DNA of 39,399 nt from Clostridiales bacterium. GTDB lineage: Bacteria > Bacillota > Clostridia > Saccharofermentanales > Saccharofermentanaceae. The translations under genes and the position numbers were made by a program. The notes beneath the pieces were generated by a model. That model ran no database searches. It was given only the letters and a program-made list of their open reading frames with translations, and was not told the DNA's origin. The DNA lies in NCBI GenBank assembly GCA_017519205.1, contig JAFWSW010000005.1, positions 1-39,399 on the forward strand, written 5' to 3'. This document shows positions 17,368-25,823 of the stretch, piece after piece (the first letter of the stretch is position 1; the number at the start of each line of letters is the position of its first letter).

Positions 17368-18051
17368 ATGAAACTTGTAACTTTCGCGGGTCCTCCTGCG
17401 ACCGGGAAGACGACGGTCATGACCCGTATCGTAAAAGAACTGGAGAATTTTGGCAACCGCATCGGAGCATGCAAATTCGATTGCCTTCAGACAGAAGATG
17501 ACAAACTATACGCTGCGTCCGGCATCCCTTCCATCAAGGGATTGTCGGCGGAGCTCTGTCCCGACCATTATTACATTACCAACATTCAGCTGGTATATGA
17601 CTGGGGGCAAAAGGAAGGATTTGACTTCCTGTTTACAGAGAGTGCCGGGCTTTGTAACCGCTGCTCTCCGTATATTAAAAACGTACTGTCCGTATGTGTG
17701 ATCGATCAGCTCTCCGGGATCCATGCCCCGAGGAAGATCGGACCGCTTCTGAAACTGGCGGATATTGTTCTGATTACCAAAGGGGACATCGTCTCTCAGG
17801 CGGAGCGCGAAGTTTTCTTAAGAAGAGTGGAGATCTCCAATCCCAGAGCGCGCATCTTCCACGTAAACGGATTGACCGGTCAGGGTATATCCGAAGTGGC
17901 AAACTCGATCCGGGAACTGGCGCAAGAGAGAAATATCGACAATGAGACACTTCGTTTCCCGATGCCGATGGCGCTTTGCTCCTATTGCCTGGGTGAAACA
18001 AAGATCGGTAAGGAATACCAGATCGGAAACGTCAAGCATATAAAGCTCTGA
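17368..18051 (+). CDS. HypB/UreG/CobW-like GTPase (SIMIBI G3E class)
   Basis: Nucleotide-binding protein of 227 residues with P-loop GPPATGKTT (8-16), ESAGLCNRCSP (91-101) corresponding to the E-x-x-G-x-x-x-CP segment of HypB, and a guanine-specificity-like TKGD (137-140). Metal-ligand candidates are Cys64, Cys96, Cys99, and a C-terminal CSYC pair (Cys204, Cys207). Such GTPases deliver or gate insertion of Ni, Zn, Co or other metals into enzymes. The position between an SBP-like protein and a soluble ABC ATPase, downstream of nitrogenase-like subunits, suggests a maturation or metal-delivery role. It could equally act on an uncommon metallocofactor. Confidence 0.8.
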   Translation: MKLVTFAGPPATGKTTVMTRIVKELENFGNRIGACKFDCLQTEDDKLYAASGIPSIKGLSAELCPDHYYITNIQLVYDWGQKEGFDFLFTESAGLCNRCSPYIKNVLSVCVIDQLSGIHAPRKIGPLLKLADIVLITKGDIVSQAEREVFLRRVEISNPRARIFHVNGLTGQGISEVANSIRELAQERNIDNETLRFPMPMALCSYCLGETKIGKEYQIGNVKHIKL

Positions 18052-18086
18052 GAAAATCACAGTTAAACCCGAAAGGACATCTATCC

Positions 18087-19073
18087 ATGATCAAGACAAA
18101 TCTTAAGGATCTTCTGATCTCCTGCCCGTATATTTCATATTATCTCGATGATTTTGAGGAGGATTTTGATGAAGAGATTTCTTTTGAAGAAAACCTCCGA
18201 AAGTTTCCGGATTATTTCTTCGAACAGAGAAAAATGAGCCGGGAGGAAGTCGCAGAAGAATTCGAGACGTACATTCGAGCAGCACAGGAGAGGCTTCATC
18301 AGGAGATCAAGAGTGTAACATCTGTGACGATCCTTCCGGGACGCGGAAAGGACGGAACAAAGGAGATTTTTGATCCGATTGAGATCCGAAAGGGCGAAAT
18401 GGTGGCGATCGTCGGTGAAACCGGAAGCGGAAAAAGCCGTCTTCTGGAAGATATTGAATGGCAGGCGATGGGGGATACCCCCACGGGCAGGACAGTTCTC
18501 ATCGACGGGATGAAAAAGACCGAGTATCGAAGGAAAGGCGGACGCTCACGTGCAATCGCACAGCTTTCCCAGAATATGAATTTTGTTCTCGACATGAATG
18601 TCGGGGAATTCCTTACCATGCATGCTGAGTGTTTCCTTAGAAAAGAGGAGATCCCGGAGAAAGTTCAAAAGGTATATGATGTTGCCGTTTCTCTGGCAGG
18701 AGAGACTTTCTCCATGGATACAGCGGTCACAGCTTTAAGTGGGGGACAGTCACGTGCTCTGATGATCGCAGACTGTGCTTTTCTTTCCCGTGCACCGATC
18801 GTGCTGATCGACGAGATCGAAAACGCCGGCATCGACAGAAGACGAGCCATGGATCTTCTGACTGGTAACGATAAGATCGTACTTATCGCGACGCATGACC
18901 CGATCCTCTCGCTTATGGCTCCGAAACGTATCACGATCCGAAACGGTGGTATTTCCAGCATTCTGCTTCGTGATGAGCAGGAAGAGGCTGTGCTTCTCCG
19001 TGCAGAGAAGATGGATCATGAACTGATGATCCTTCGGAATACGATCCGAAGAGGAGAGAGGATATCTATCTGA
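18087..19073 (+). CDS. Soluble ABC-type ATPase with unusual N-terminal domain
   Basis: Protein of 328 residues. Residues 1-80 are acidic and helical and unassigned (LKDLLISCPYISYYLDDFEED). An ABC nucleotide-binding domain follows: Walker A GETGSGKSR (about 111-119), Q-loop QLSQNMNF, signature LSGGQSRAL, Walker B PIVLIDEIENAGID and switch His in ATHDPI. The Asp-Glu of Walker B is followed by Ile-Glu rather than the transporter-like Pro-Thr/Ser, and no permease lies nearby, so it is more likely a mechanical or maturation ATPase than a transporter subunit. It is the last gene of the nitrogenase-like operon. An inverted repeat follows its stop but without a U-tract. Confidence 0.78.
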   Translation: MIKTNLKDLLISCPYISYYLDDFEEDFDEEISFEENLRKFPDYFFEQRKMSREEVAEEFETYIRAAQERLHQEIKSVTSVTILPGRGKDGTKEIFDPIEIRKGEMVAIVGETGSGKSRLLEDIEWQAMGDTPTGRTVLIDGMKKTEYRRKGGRSRAIAQLSQNMNFVLDMNVGEFLTMHAECFLRKEEIPEKVQKVYDVAVSLAGETFSMDTAVTALSGGQSRALMIADCAFLSRAPIVLIDEIENAGIDRRRAMDLLTGNDKIVLIATHDPILSLMAPKRITIRNGGISSILLRDEQEEAVLLRAEKMDHELMILRNTIRRGERISI

Positions 19074-19079
19074 CAGTTG

Positions 19080-19104
19080 GTTTCGACCGGTCTATAGTCG
19101 AAAC
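19080..19104. repeat. Inverted repeat GTTTCGAC-N9-GTCGAAAC
   Basis: Perfect 8-bp arms (19080-19087 and 19097-19104) lie between the ATPase stop and the -10 (TATAAT, 19118-19123) of the AraC-type gene. There is no U-tract, so terminator function is doubtful. It occupies the expected -35 region and may be a regulator site. Confidence 0.6.
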
Positions 19105-19129
19105 AGTGAGTCTGTGATATAATCTGCTG

Positions 19130-19145
19130 GTTAGCGGAGGCTAAC
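19130..19145. promoter_or_regulatory. GTTAGC-N4-GCTAAC operator 9
   Basis: GTTAGCGGAGGCTAAC, a perfect match, 6 bp after a consensus -10 TATAAT and 20 bp before the AraC-type start codon. Confidence 0.85.
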
Positions 19146-19164
19146 ATTTGACGAGAGGTGGATT

Positions 19165-19866
19165 ATGACTAAGATTCATTTCAGCGATACGTATATTACT
19201 GTCATGCCATCTTATGAGCAGACGAAGGAGCATAGCCACAGTATGCTTCATGTTTTTTTCGGGAAAGACACGCTGAAACTTGATGATACCTATGGCAGAA
19301 TGATCATTCTTGAACAGAATGTCATTCATAAGCGTCCGGAAGGAGAGATATTCTTCTTCCTTTTTGTAGACCCGACATCACGTCTGGCGGAGGTTCTTAG
19401 AAAGGATTATCTGAAGGGCGAAAAGGTATTTTCCACTATGAATGTTTCGCTTTTGATCGAGTCTGCCTGTAAGGCCGGAGAAGAATGCTCCATAGAGAAA
19501 ATAGAGAACTGTCTTACAGATCTTTTCGGAGAGGTACTTCATACCAGAAGAGAAGGGATAGACTCACGAGTTCTTCCGATCCTTGAGAATGCGGACAATT
19601 TCGAGTATCTGGATAAACATGTCAAAGACCTCGCACAGGAATTATTCTATTCCGAGAGTTATGTTGCCCATCTATTTAAGAAAGAAACAGGAGTCAACCT
19701 TAAAAACTATCTTCTTCTGCGGCGTTTCGAATATGTCTGGAAGAAGATCTCTTCCGGAGAGCAGATCACACAGGCAGTGATGGAAGCCGGTTTTTCATCC
19801 CCATCCCATTTTTCGGATACATGCCGTAAACTGACAGGTATCAGTGCTCTTGAAGTAATGAGATAA
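19165..19866 (+). CDS. AraC family transcriptional regulator
   Basis: Protein of 233 residues. The N-terminal half looks cupin-like (HSHSMLHVFFGK, MIILEQNVIHKRP), a ligand-sensing fold. The C-terminal AraC double HTH covers about 135-233: the first HTH has VKDLAQELFYSESYVAHLFKKE, the second QAVMEAGFSSPSHFSDTCRK. It ends shortly after the second HTH, as is normal. GAGAGGTGG precedes the ATG. It follows the nitrogenase-like operon, has its own operator, and reads into a metallo-hydrolase gene, so it may respond to a metabolite handled by either neighbour. Confidence 0.88.
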   Translation: MTKIHFSDTYITVMPSYEQTKEHSHSMLHVFFGKDTLKLDDTYGRMIILEQNVIHKRPEGEIFFFLFVDPTSRLAEVLRKDYLKGEKVFSTMNVSLLIESACKAGEECSIEKIENCLTDLFGEVLHTRREGIDSRVLPILENADNFEYLDKHVKDLAQELFYSESYVAHLFKKETGVNLKNYLLLRRFEYVWKKISSGEQITQAVMEAGFSSPSHFSDTCRKLTGISALEVMR

Positions 19867-19950
19867 AAGTGCTGCCGAATTAAGCAGATTTTCAGAAGTT
19901 TGTTTTTATATGACACCTTATACTCAAAGAAAAAATGTGAGGTCGTACAT

Positions 19951-20754
19951 ATGAAGTTTATGTATTTTTTCGATACCAGACTCAAACGATATACCATGTA
20001 TGGAAAGAGAATGCTGCATCCCGCAGAGTCAGGAAAGTATAAGGAAGGAATCAGTGCTGTCCGGCAGGATGATGTCAACATTTGGTTCTACACGAAAAAC
20101 GGTGTAACGATTGCCATTGATTCAGGACATCTGGACCATAAGGGTGCAGCGGAAGCGGTCCGGAAACTCGGTATCGATCCGGATAGAATCAAGCATGTTC
20201 TCCTGACACATTCTGACGTAGATCACTGCGGCGGTGTAGATAAAAATGCGAAAAAGAACCTGTTCCCTAATGCTCAGCTTTATCTCGGGAAAGGAGAAGA
20301 GGTATATTTTGACGGAGCCTTCTGCCGAATGATAAAAGTCGGGATCCCACTTAAGAATCCAGTACGTTTATCTGCATATAACACTGTTACAAATGACGAG
20401 ATATTGGACTTGCACGGCATTAGAGTCGAGGTGATCGAAGTTCCTGGGCATACATCAGGACATGTCTGTTATCTGGTGGATGACACAGTCCTTTTCAGCG
20501 GAGACTGTCTGGCTGTAAATGCCATGGGAGGATACAGTCTCTTTGAATTTTTCACACAGAATCCGACTCTCAACAAGAAGTCTCTTCAAATCCTCAAGAC
20601 CAGGATCGAACACTCAAACGTGAAGGTAGTATGTACCGGTCATAGCGGAATATGGGATTATTCCCCGAAGATCTTTGCGCATATCGATGAGTCGGCCAAG
20701 AGTTCCTGGGGGAAACCATTTGATCCTACAGCGAGCAGAAGTATTCGGGGATAG
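19951..20754 (+). CDS. Metallo-beta-lactamase fold hydrolase
   Basis: Protein of 267 residues of the lactonase/glyoxalase-II-like group. The metal motif reads H87-S-D89-V-D91-H92 (THSDVDHCGG), that is HxHxDH with the second His replaced by Asp. Further ligands are the His in VPGHTSGH, the Asp in FSGDCL and the His in CTGHSG. GAGG lies 8 bases before the ATG at 19951; the longer frame has no ribosome binding site. It lies 84 bp after the AraC gene with no clear promoter, so it may be cotranscribed. AHL lactonase is one relative, but the substrate cannot be named from sequence. Confidence 0.85.
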   Translation: MKFMYFFDTRLKRYTMYGKRMLHPAESGKYKEGISAVRQDDVNIWFYTKNGVTIAIDSGHLDHKGAAEAVRKLGIDPDRIKHVLLTHSDVDHCGGVDKNAKKNLFPNAQLYLGKGEEVYFDGAFCRMIKVGIPLKNPVRLSAYNTVTNDEILDLHGIRVEVIEVPGHTSGHVCYLVDDTVLFSGDCLAVNAMGGYSLFEFFTQNPTLNKKSLQILKTRIEHSNVKVVCTGHSGIWDYSPKIFAHIDESAKSSWGKPFDPTASRSIRG

Positions 20755-20804
20755 ACAAGGATCCTGTCATATAGAAATCCAGATCAATAAGTGATAATAT
20801 GCTG

Positions 20805-20820
20805 GTTAGCAATTGCTAAC
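20805..20820. promoter_or_regulatory. GTTAGC-N4-GCTAAC operator 10
   Basis: GTTAGCAATTGCTAAC, a perfect and fully palindromic 16-mer. It follows a possible -10 GATAAT (20793-20798) and precedes the alpha/beta hydrolase gene. Confidence 0.85.
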
Positions 20821-20842
20821 CTAAAGCATGGGGGGATTTTAT

Positions 20843-21754
20843 ATGCCGAGTATACAGTCGAAGATGATCAGCGGTCTGTTTAAGACGATTGGTGTCAATA
20901 AAATGCTGGACAAACAGGGAGAGGATTTTGATAAACTGCTTGAAAAATATAAGCAGAAGCAGAAAAAACCGTTAAAAGTTCCCTATAAGAAAATGAAGAA
21001 CTTCGATATTGTTACGAAGGATGTCTCCGGTACGACTTGTTATGTAGTCAGCAAAAAAGGCGCTGATCCGGATAGAGCGATTCTGTATCTGTTTGGCGGC
21101 GGTTATATTCTTCCGCCGGATCCGGGGGATATTATTCTATGCGGGCAAATGGCTGAAAACTGTAATGCCAAAGTATGGTTCCCGCTTTATCCGATGGCTC
21201 CTGAACATCGTCTGGTAGAAACCCTTGAAAGTTCGCTTGCTGTTTATAGTGATATTTTGAAAGAATATGATGCTTCTAGTGTGCGATTCTTTGGTATATC
21301 GTCCGGTGGAGGTCAGGCGATGTCACTTTGTGTATATATACGTCATGAGAATATAGATGTTCCGCTTCCTGAAAAACTTGTTCTTCAATCTCCAGGGCTT
21401 CAGGTTCCCCCGAGTGATGCGCAAAAAGAAGAAATGGCAAAGCGGAGTAAAAAAGATGTCATGATTCCTCCGCGTTTCTTTGATAGTATAGCGCCCATAC
21501 TCGCCAAAGGAGATGAAGAGTATCTGTTAAGTCCGTTACTTTACGATCTAACCGGATTCCCGGAAACGGATATCTTCTATGGGACCAATGAAGTAATGAT
21601 CGCATATCTGAAAGATTTCCAGGATGTGTGTAAGAAATACGGAGTAAAACTGAACACCCATATCGGTGAAGGGATGATGCACTGCTGGGGGGCGATGGAG
21701 TTTGTTCCGGAAGCCCGGGCGGTGAGACAGGAATACTTCCGCGCTTTGAAATAA
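20843..21754 (+). CDS. Alpha/beta hydrolase (hormone-sensitive-lipase/acetyl-esterase type)
   Basis: Protein of 303 residues. The oxyanion segment LYLFGGGYI corresponds to the HGGG motif of the Abhydrolase_3 family with the His replaced by Phe. The nucleophile elbow is G-I-S-S-G (FFGISSGGG). MAPEHRL-like YPMAPEHRL is a strong family marker. The catalytic His is probably in GEGMMHCWG and the acid in the preceding strand near TDIFYGTNE, where the usual Asp is not obvious. The start at 20843 follows GGGGGG. It is a single gene with its own operator; substrates of the family are short acyl esters, and siderophore esterases are a speculative possibility. Confidence 0.85.
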   Translation: MPSIQSKMISGLFKTIGVNKMLDKQGEDFDKLLEKYKQKQKKPLKVPYKKMKNFDIVTKDVSGTTCYVVSKKGADPDRAILYLFGGGYILPPDPGDIILCGQMAENCNAKVWFPLYPMAPEHRLVETLESSLAVYSDILKEYDASSVRFFGISSGGGQAMSLCVYIRHENIDVPLPEKLVLQSPGLQVPPSDAQKEEMAKRSKKDVMIPPRFFDSIAPILAKGDEEYLLSPLLYDLTGFPETDIFYGTNEVMIAYLKDFQDVCKKYGVKLNTHIGEGMMHCWGAMEFVPEARAVRQEYFRALK

Positions 21755-21768
21755 AACAGCGATAACGG

Positions 21769-21797
21769 TTGACATAGCGCAAGTTGAATGATATAAA
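21769..21797 (+). promoter_or_regulatory. Promoter of eno
   Basis: TTGACA (21769-21774), 17-bp spacer, TATAAA (21792-21797), followed 7 bp later by a perfect operator. One of the strongest promoters in the window. Confidence 0.85.
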
Positions 21798-21804
21798 TAA
21801 AGAG

Positions 21805-21820
21805 GTTAGCATATGCTAAC
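21805..21820. promoter_or_regulatory. GTTAGC-N4-GCTAAC operator 11
   Basis: GTTAGCATATGCTAAC, a perfect and fully palindromic match, placed over the expected eno transcription start. Confidence 0.88.
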
Positions 21821-21834
21821 TTGTCTTGGTCTAT

Positions 21835-21885
21835 AATTCCTCTCCATATGCGCCGCTTTCCAATTCCCGGCGCGGGAGAGGAATT
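21835..21885 (+). promoter_or_regulatory. Long hairpin in the eno 5' leader
   Basis: AATTCCTCTCC (21835-21845) pairs perfectly with GGAGAGGAATT (21875-21885), enclosing GCGCCG/CGGCGC (21850-21855 and 21868-21873). No U-tract follows. It could stabilise the mRNA or be a regulatory structure. A related hairpin with the same upstream spacing lies beyond the eno stop on the other strand (23316-23363). Confidence 0.7.
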
Positions 21886-21896
21886 AGTATGTATGA

Positions 21897-23210
<1,314 letters not shown>

Positions 23211-23240
23211 AACCTTCCTTTCGAAATATCTAACGCAAGG

Positions 23241-23285
23241 ACTGCCCTGCCTGTGATTATGTCACGGACAGGGCAGTTCAGTTTT
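23241..23285 (+). terminator. Probable terminator of eno
   Basis: ACTGCCCTG (23241-23249) pairs with CAGGGCAGT (23269-23277), with further pairing inside (CTGTGA/TCACGG). The run after the stem, TTCAGTTTTGG, is only moderately T-rich. Confidence 0.6.
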
Positions 23286-23315
23286 GGCCTTTGTCTGTTT
23301 TTTCTTGGAAATGTT

Positions 23316-23395
23316 AATTCCCTCCCTGTGCCCATTCCAGAAAGACACTTGTGGGAGGGAATTTTGAATTAAGACATGAGTTAGCGTATGCTAAC
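23316..23395 (-). ncRNA. Candidate small RNA or orphan leader between eno and xylA
   Basis: A strong minus-strand promoter with a perfect operator starts about 1 bp past the xylA stop and reads towards the 3' end of eno, where there is no gene. The transcript would begin near 23395 and soon form a long hairpin: AATTCCCTCCC (minus, 23363-23353) with GGGAGGGAATT (23326-23316). The layout operator, TGTCTT, 7 nt, AATTCC-stem is the same as in the eno leader. No good terminator is seen on this strand, so the 3' end is unknown and the RNA may extend antisense to eno. It may be an iron-regulated RNA or a duplicated leader that lost its gene. Confidence 0.4.
23380..23395. promoter_or_regulatory. GTTAGC-N4-GCTAAC operator 12
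   Basis: GTTAGCGTATGCTAAC, a perfect match, 6 bp after the -10 of the minus-strand orphan promoter. It lies at the 3' end of xylA, not upstream of a gene. Confidence 0.85.
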
Positions 23396-23401
23396 TATCT
23401 C

Positions 23402-23430
23402 TTTATACCATCGAGAAATGTTTTTGTCAA
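23402..23430 (-). promoter_or_regulatory. Orphan promoter at the 3' end of xylA
   Basis: On the minus strand TTGACA (23430-23425), 17-bp spacer, TATAAA (23407-23402): the same boxes and spacing as the eno promoter. Confidence 0.75.
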
Positions 23431-24756
23431 TCAATTATTCGAAAGAATAATATTATTGAGAACACCTTCGAGGTATTCCTGTTTGCCGGATACAGGATTT
23501 GCCGGAGCTTTCAGTTCGGAAGCTCTTGCTGCCAGTTCTTCGAGTGTGGAGTCGCCTGATCTGACCTTCTTTCCGAGATCTGAAGAGAAGGAGGAGTAAC
23601 GCTCTTCGATATTCTTCTCCAGTCTTCCATCTTCGATCATTTCAGCAGCTTTCAGCAAACCATAGGCAAATGAATCCATTCCGAGGATAAATGCGTAGAA
23701 CATATCCTCATAAGTGTTACTCGGACGACGGTTCTTGGAGTCGAAGTTGATGCCGACCGGAAGTCCGTCATTCTTCAGGATCTCATACATAGCAAGAGTT
23801 GTGTCATAGACATTGCTCGGGAAGCAGTCAGTATCCCAGCCGAGCATGATATCGCCCTGGTTAGCGTCGATCGATCCAAGCATATTGTTGATACGGCTGA
23901 TTCGGAGTTCATGCTGGAAGGTGTGACCTGCAAGAGTTGCGTGGTTAGCTTCAATATTCATCATAAAGTCTTTGTCCAGACCATATTCCTTAAGGAATCC
24001 GATTGCCGTAGCTGCATCAAAGTCGTACTGATGCTTCATCGGCTCCTTTGGCTTAGGTTCGATCAGGAAGGTTCCGGTAAAGCCGATCTTTCTTCCGTAA
24101 TCTTTTGCCATCTTCATCAGGTTGGCGATATTCTCCTGCTCAAACTTAACTTTGGTATTGAGAAGAGTTTCATAGCCTTCTCTGCCGCCCCAGAATACAT
24201 ATCCGCGTCCACCGAGCTTTACAGTGAGCTCAATGGCTTTTTTTACTTGAGCTGCGGCAAAGCAATATACATCGAGGTCATTTGTGCTTCCGGCACCGTT
24301 CATAAAACGAGGATTGCTGAACATGTTGGCTGTTCCCCAGAGACATTTAATGTCAGTACCGGCTGTCTTTTCGAGGATGTAATCTGTAATTTCATCCAGT
24401 CTTTTGTTGGTCTCATTGATGTCATCCGCTTCAGGAACGAGATCGACATCATGGAAGCAGTAGTACTTAATGCCGAGCTTCTTCATAAACTCAATTCCTG
24501 CATCCACTTTTGCCTTGGCATGTTCCATTGTACCCTCTGATTCAGCACCAAAACGCTTGTCTGCTGTACCTCGTCCGAACATGTCAACACCATTGGCGCA
24601 GAGATTGTGCCACCATGCCATAGCAAACGGGAGCTGTTCGCTCATTTTCTTTCCGAGAACGACTCTGTCCGGATCGTAATACTTAAATGCCATCGGGTTT
24701 TTGCTGTTGGGTCCCTCATACTTGATCTGAGGGATTCCTGCAAAGATTTCACTCAT
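23431..24756 (-). CDS. xylA: Xylose isomerase
   Basis: Enzyme of 441 residues, the normal length for the clostridial type, interconverting D-xylose and D-xylulose (also glucose/fructose) with two divalent metals. Diagnostic blocks are MAWWHNLCANGVDMFG, catalytic His in YCFHDVDL, FWGGREGYE, FLIEPKPKEPMKHQYDFD, NIEANHATLAGHTFQHEL, LGSIDANQGD and NFDSKNRR. The start at 24756 follows GGAGG; a TTG further up lacks support. No xylulokinase, xylose transporter or XylR gene is adjacent, so it stands apart from a pentose operon. Transcription is from a consensus promoter with a perfect GTTAGC operator. Confidence 0.97.
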   Translation of the reverse strand: MSEIFAGIPQIKYEGPNSKNPMAFKYYDPDRVVLGKKMSEQLPFAMAWWHNLCANGVDMFGRGTADKRFGAESEGTMEHAKAKVDAGIEFMKKLGIKYYCFHDVDLVPEADDINETNKRLDEITDYILEKTAGTDIKCLWGTANMFSNPRFMNGAGSTNDLDVYCFAAAQVKKAIELTVKLGGRGYVFWGGREGYETLLNTKVKFEQENIANLMKMAKDYGRKIGFTGTFLIEPKPKEPMKHQYDFDAATAIGFLKEYGLDKDFMMNIEANHATLAGHTFQHELRISRINNMLGSIDANQGDIMLGWDTDCFPSNVYDTTLAMYEILKNDGLPVGINFDSKNRRPSNTYEDMFYAFILGMDSFAYGLLKAAEMIEDGRLEKNIEERYSSFSSDLGKKVRSGDSTLEELAARASELKAPANPVSGKQEYLEGVLNNIILSNN

Positions 24757-24797
24757 AGTGATACCTCCATTCAATAATACTTGATTTGCGCAAGAAA

Positions 24798-24813
24798 GTT
24801 AGCACTTGCTAAC
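24798..24813. promoter_or_regulatory. GTTAGC-N4-GCTAAC operator 13
   Basis: GTTAGCACTTGCTAAC, a perfect match, over the xylA start site on the minus strand, 4 bp after the -10. Confidence 0.87.
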
Positions 24814-24817
24814 TATA

Positions 24818-24846
24818 ATCTTATCGAGTTCACAAGCTTCCGTCAA
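24818..24846 (-). promoter_or_regulatory. Promoter of xylA
   Basis: On the minus strand TTGACG (24846-24841), 17-bp spacer, TAAGAT (24823-24818). Confidence 0.72.
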
Positions 24847-24887
24847 CAATATTCTTTAAGAAGAGAGTGATTGTTGTGATATAATAG

Positions 24888-24903
24888 GTTAGCAAAAGCT
24901 AAC
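24888..24903. promoter_or_regulatory. GTTAGC-N4-GCTAAC operator 14
   Basis: GTTAGCAAAAGCTAAC, a perfect match, directly after a plus-strand -10 TATAAT (24880-24885). It belongs to the membrane methyltransferase gene, divergent from xylA. Confidence 0.87.
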
Positions 24904-24922
24904 TGATGTTTTGGAGGATAAT

Positions 24923-25714
24923 ATGAAACCTGATTATAAAAACTGGATGCCAAAGGGTATGGTACTTGGATTTGCGTCAGCAGCACTCGTGAGTGTATTG
25001 TTGCTGATTCTTTTCGGCTTTTCTCCAATACTCTCATCCGGTGTTTTAAAGACTGTTCTTACGATAATATTTTCCGTTGTCTCTATTCTGTTCATTTCCG
25101 TTACGATATGGATGTTTCTGATGTATCGTGCATTTTCCTATAACGGAAAGCGTCAGATGTCGAGGCAGATCATTGAAGGCATTGCACAATATGTGCATAT
25201 ACCGGATGGCGGATGTGGTCTTGATGTCGGCTGCGGAAGCGGAGCGCTGACAATTGCCTGTGCGAAAAGAAATCCGAGAGCGTTTATGGTCGGAGTAGAC
25301 CGATGGGGAAAGGAGTATGCTTCATTTAATAAGAAGCTTTGTGAGAAAAATGCACTGGCGGAAGGTGTACCGAATGTATCTTTCAAGCAGGGAGATGCTG
25401 TGAAACTGGAGTATTCCAATGAATCTTTTGATGTTGTTACAAGCAATTATGTATATCATAATATCCCACTAAAGGATAGGCAGGGCATCCTTCTGGAAAC
25501 CTTACGAACTCTGAAAAAAGGCGGAACATTTGCGATCCACGATATAATGTCCCAAAGCAAATACGGAGATATGGAAGCCTTTGCCAGAAAACTCCGCTCG
25601 ATGGGATATGAGAGCGTGGAACTGATCGACACAACAAAAGGTAAATTCATGTCTCCATCTGAGGCATCCTGGATGGGCCTTTCAGGATCAAAGCTCCTTT
25701 TTGGAAAAAAGTAA
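24923..25714 (+). CDS. Membrane-anchored class I SAM-dependent methyltransferase
   Basis: Protein of 263 residues. Two hydrophobic helices (about 11-32 and 38-65) anchor the N-terminus. A Rossmann methyltransferase domain follows with motif I LDVGCGSGALTIACA, VGVDRWG as the acidic post-I loop, FDVVTSNYVYHNI, and LRTLKKGGTFAIHDIM. GGAGG precedes the ATG at 24923. The membrane anchor suggests a lipid, quinone or other hydrophobic acceptor, or one brought by a transporter; the substrate is unknown. It is a single gene behind its own operator, divergent from xylA. It is unlike the soluble methyltransferase at 8375 outside the SAM fold. Confidence 0.85.
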   Translation: MKPDYKNWMPKGMVLGFASAALVSVLLLILFGFSPILSSGVLKTVLTIIFSVVSILFISVTIWMFLMYRAFSYNGKRQMSRQIIEGIAQYVHIPDGGCGLDVGCGSGALTIACAKRNPRAFMVGVDRWGKEYASFNKKLCEKNALAEGVPNVSFKQGDAVKLEYSNESFDVVTSNYVYHNIPLKDRQGILLETLRTLKKGGTFAIHDIMSQSKYGDMEAFARKLRSMGYESVELIDTTKGKFMSPSEASWMGLSGSKLLFGKK

Positions 25715-25734
25715 AAGATTAACGAAAAAAAGTG

Positions 25735-25763
25735 TTGACAACAATTAGCGAACGGTGTACTCT
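25735..25763 (+). promoter_or_regulatory. Promoter of the third tetR gene
   Basis: TTGACA (25735-25740), 17-bp spacer, TACTCT (25758-25763). The 48-bp dyad starts in the spacer and covers the -10 and start site. Confidence 0.7.
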
Positions 25764-25792
25764 AACTACGGTTAGCAAACACTGTTCGCTAA
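25745..25792. promoter_or_regulatory. 48-bp nested dyad, likely TetR operator
   Basis: The outer arms TTAGCGAACGGTGT (25745-25758) and ACACTGTTCGCTAA (25779-25792) match in 13 of 14 positions. An inner palindrome CTAACTACGGTTAG (25762-25775) has exactly the same centre. It probably autoregulates the adjacent tetR gene. It contains GTTAGC and TTAGC half-elements but no 16-bp global operator. Confidence 0.7.
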
Positions 25793-25823
25793 ATTTGTTT
25801 TGATCCTCTGGAAAGGAAAAATA

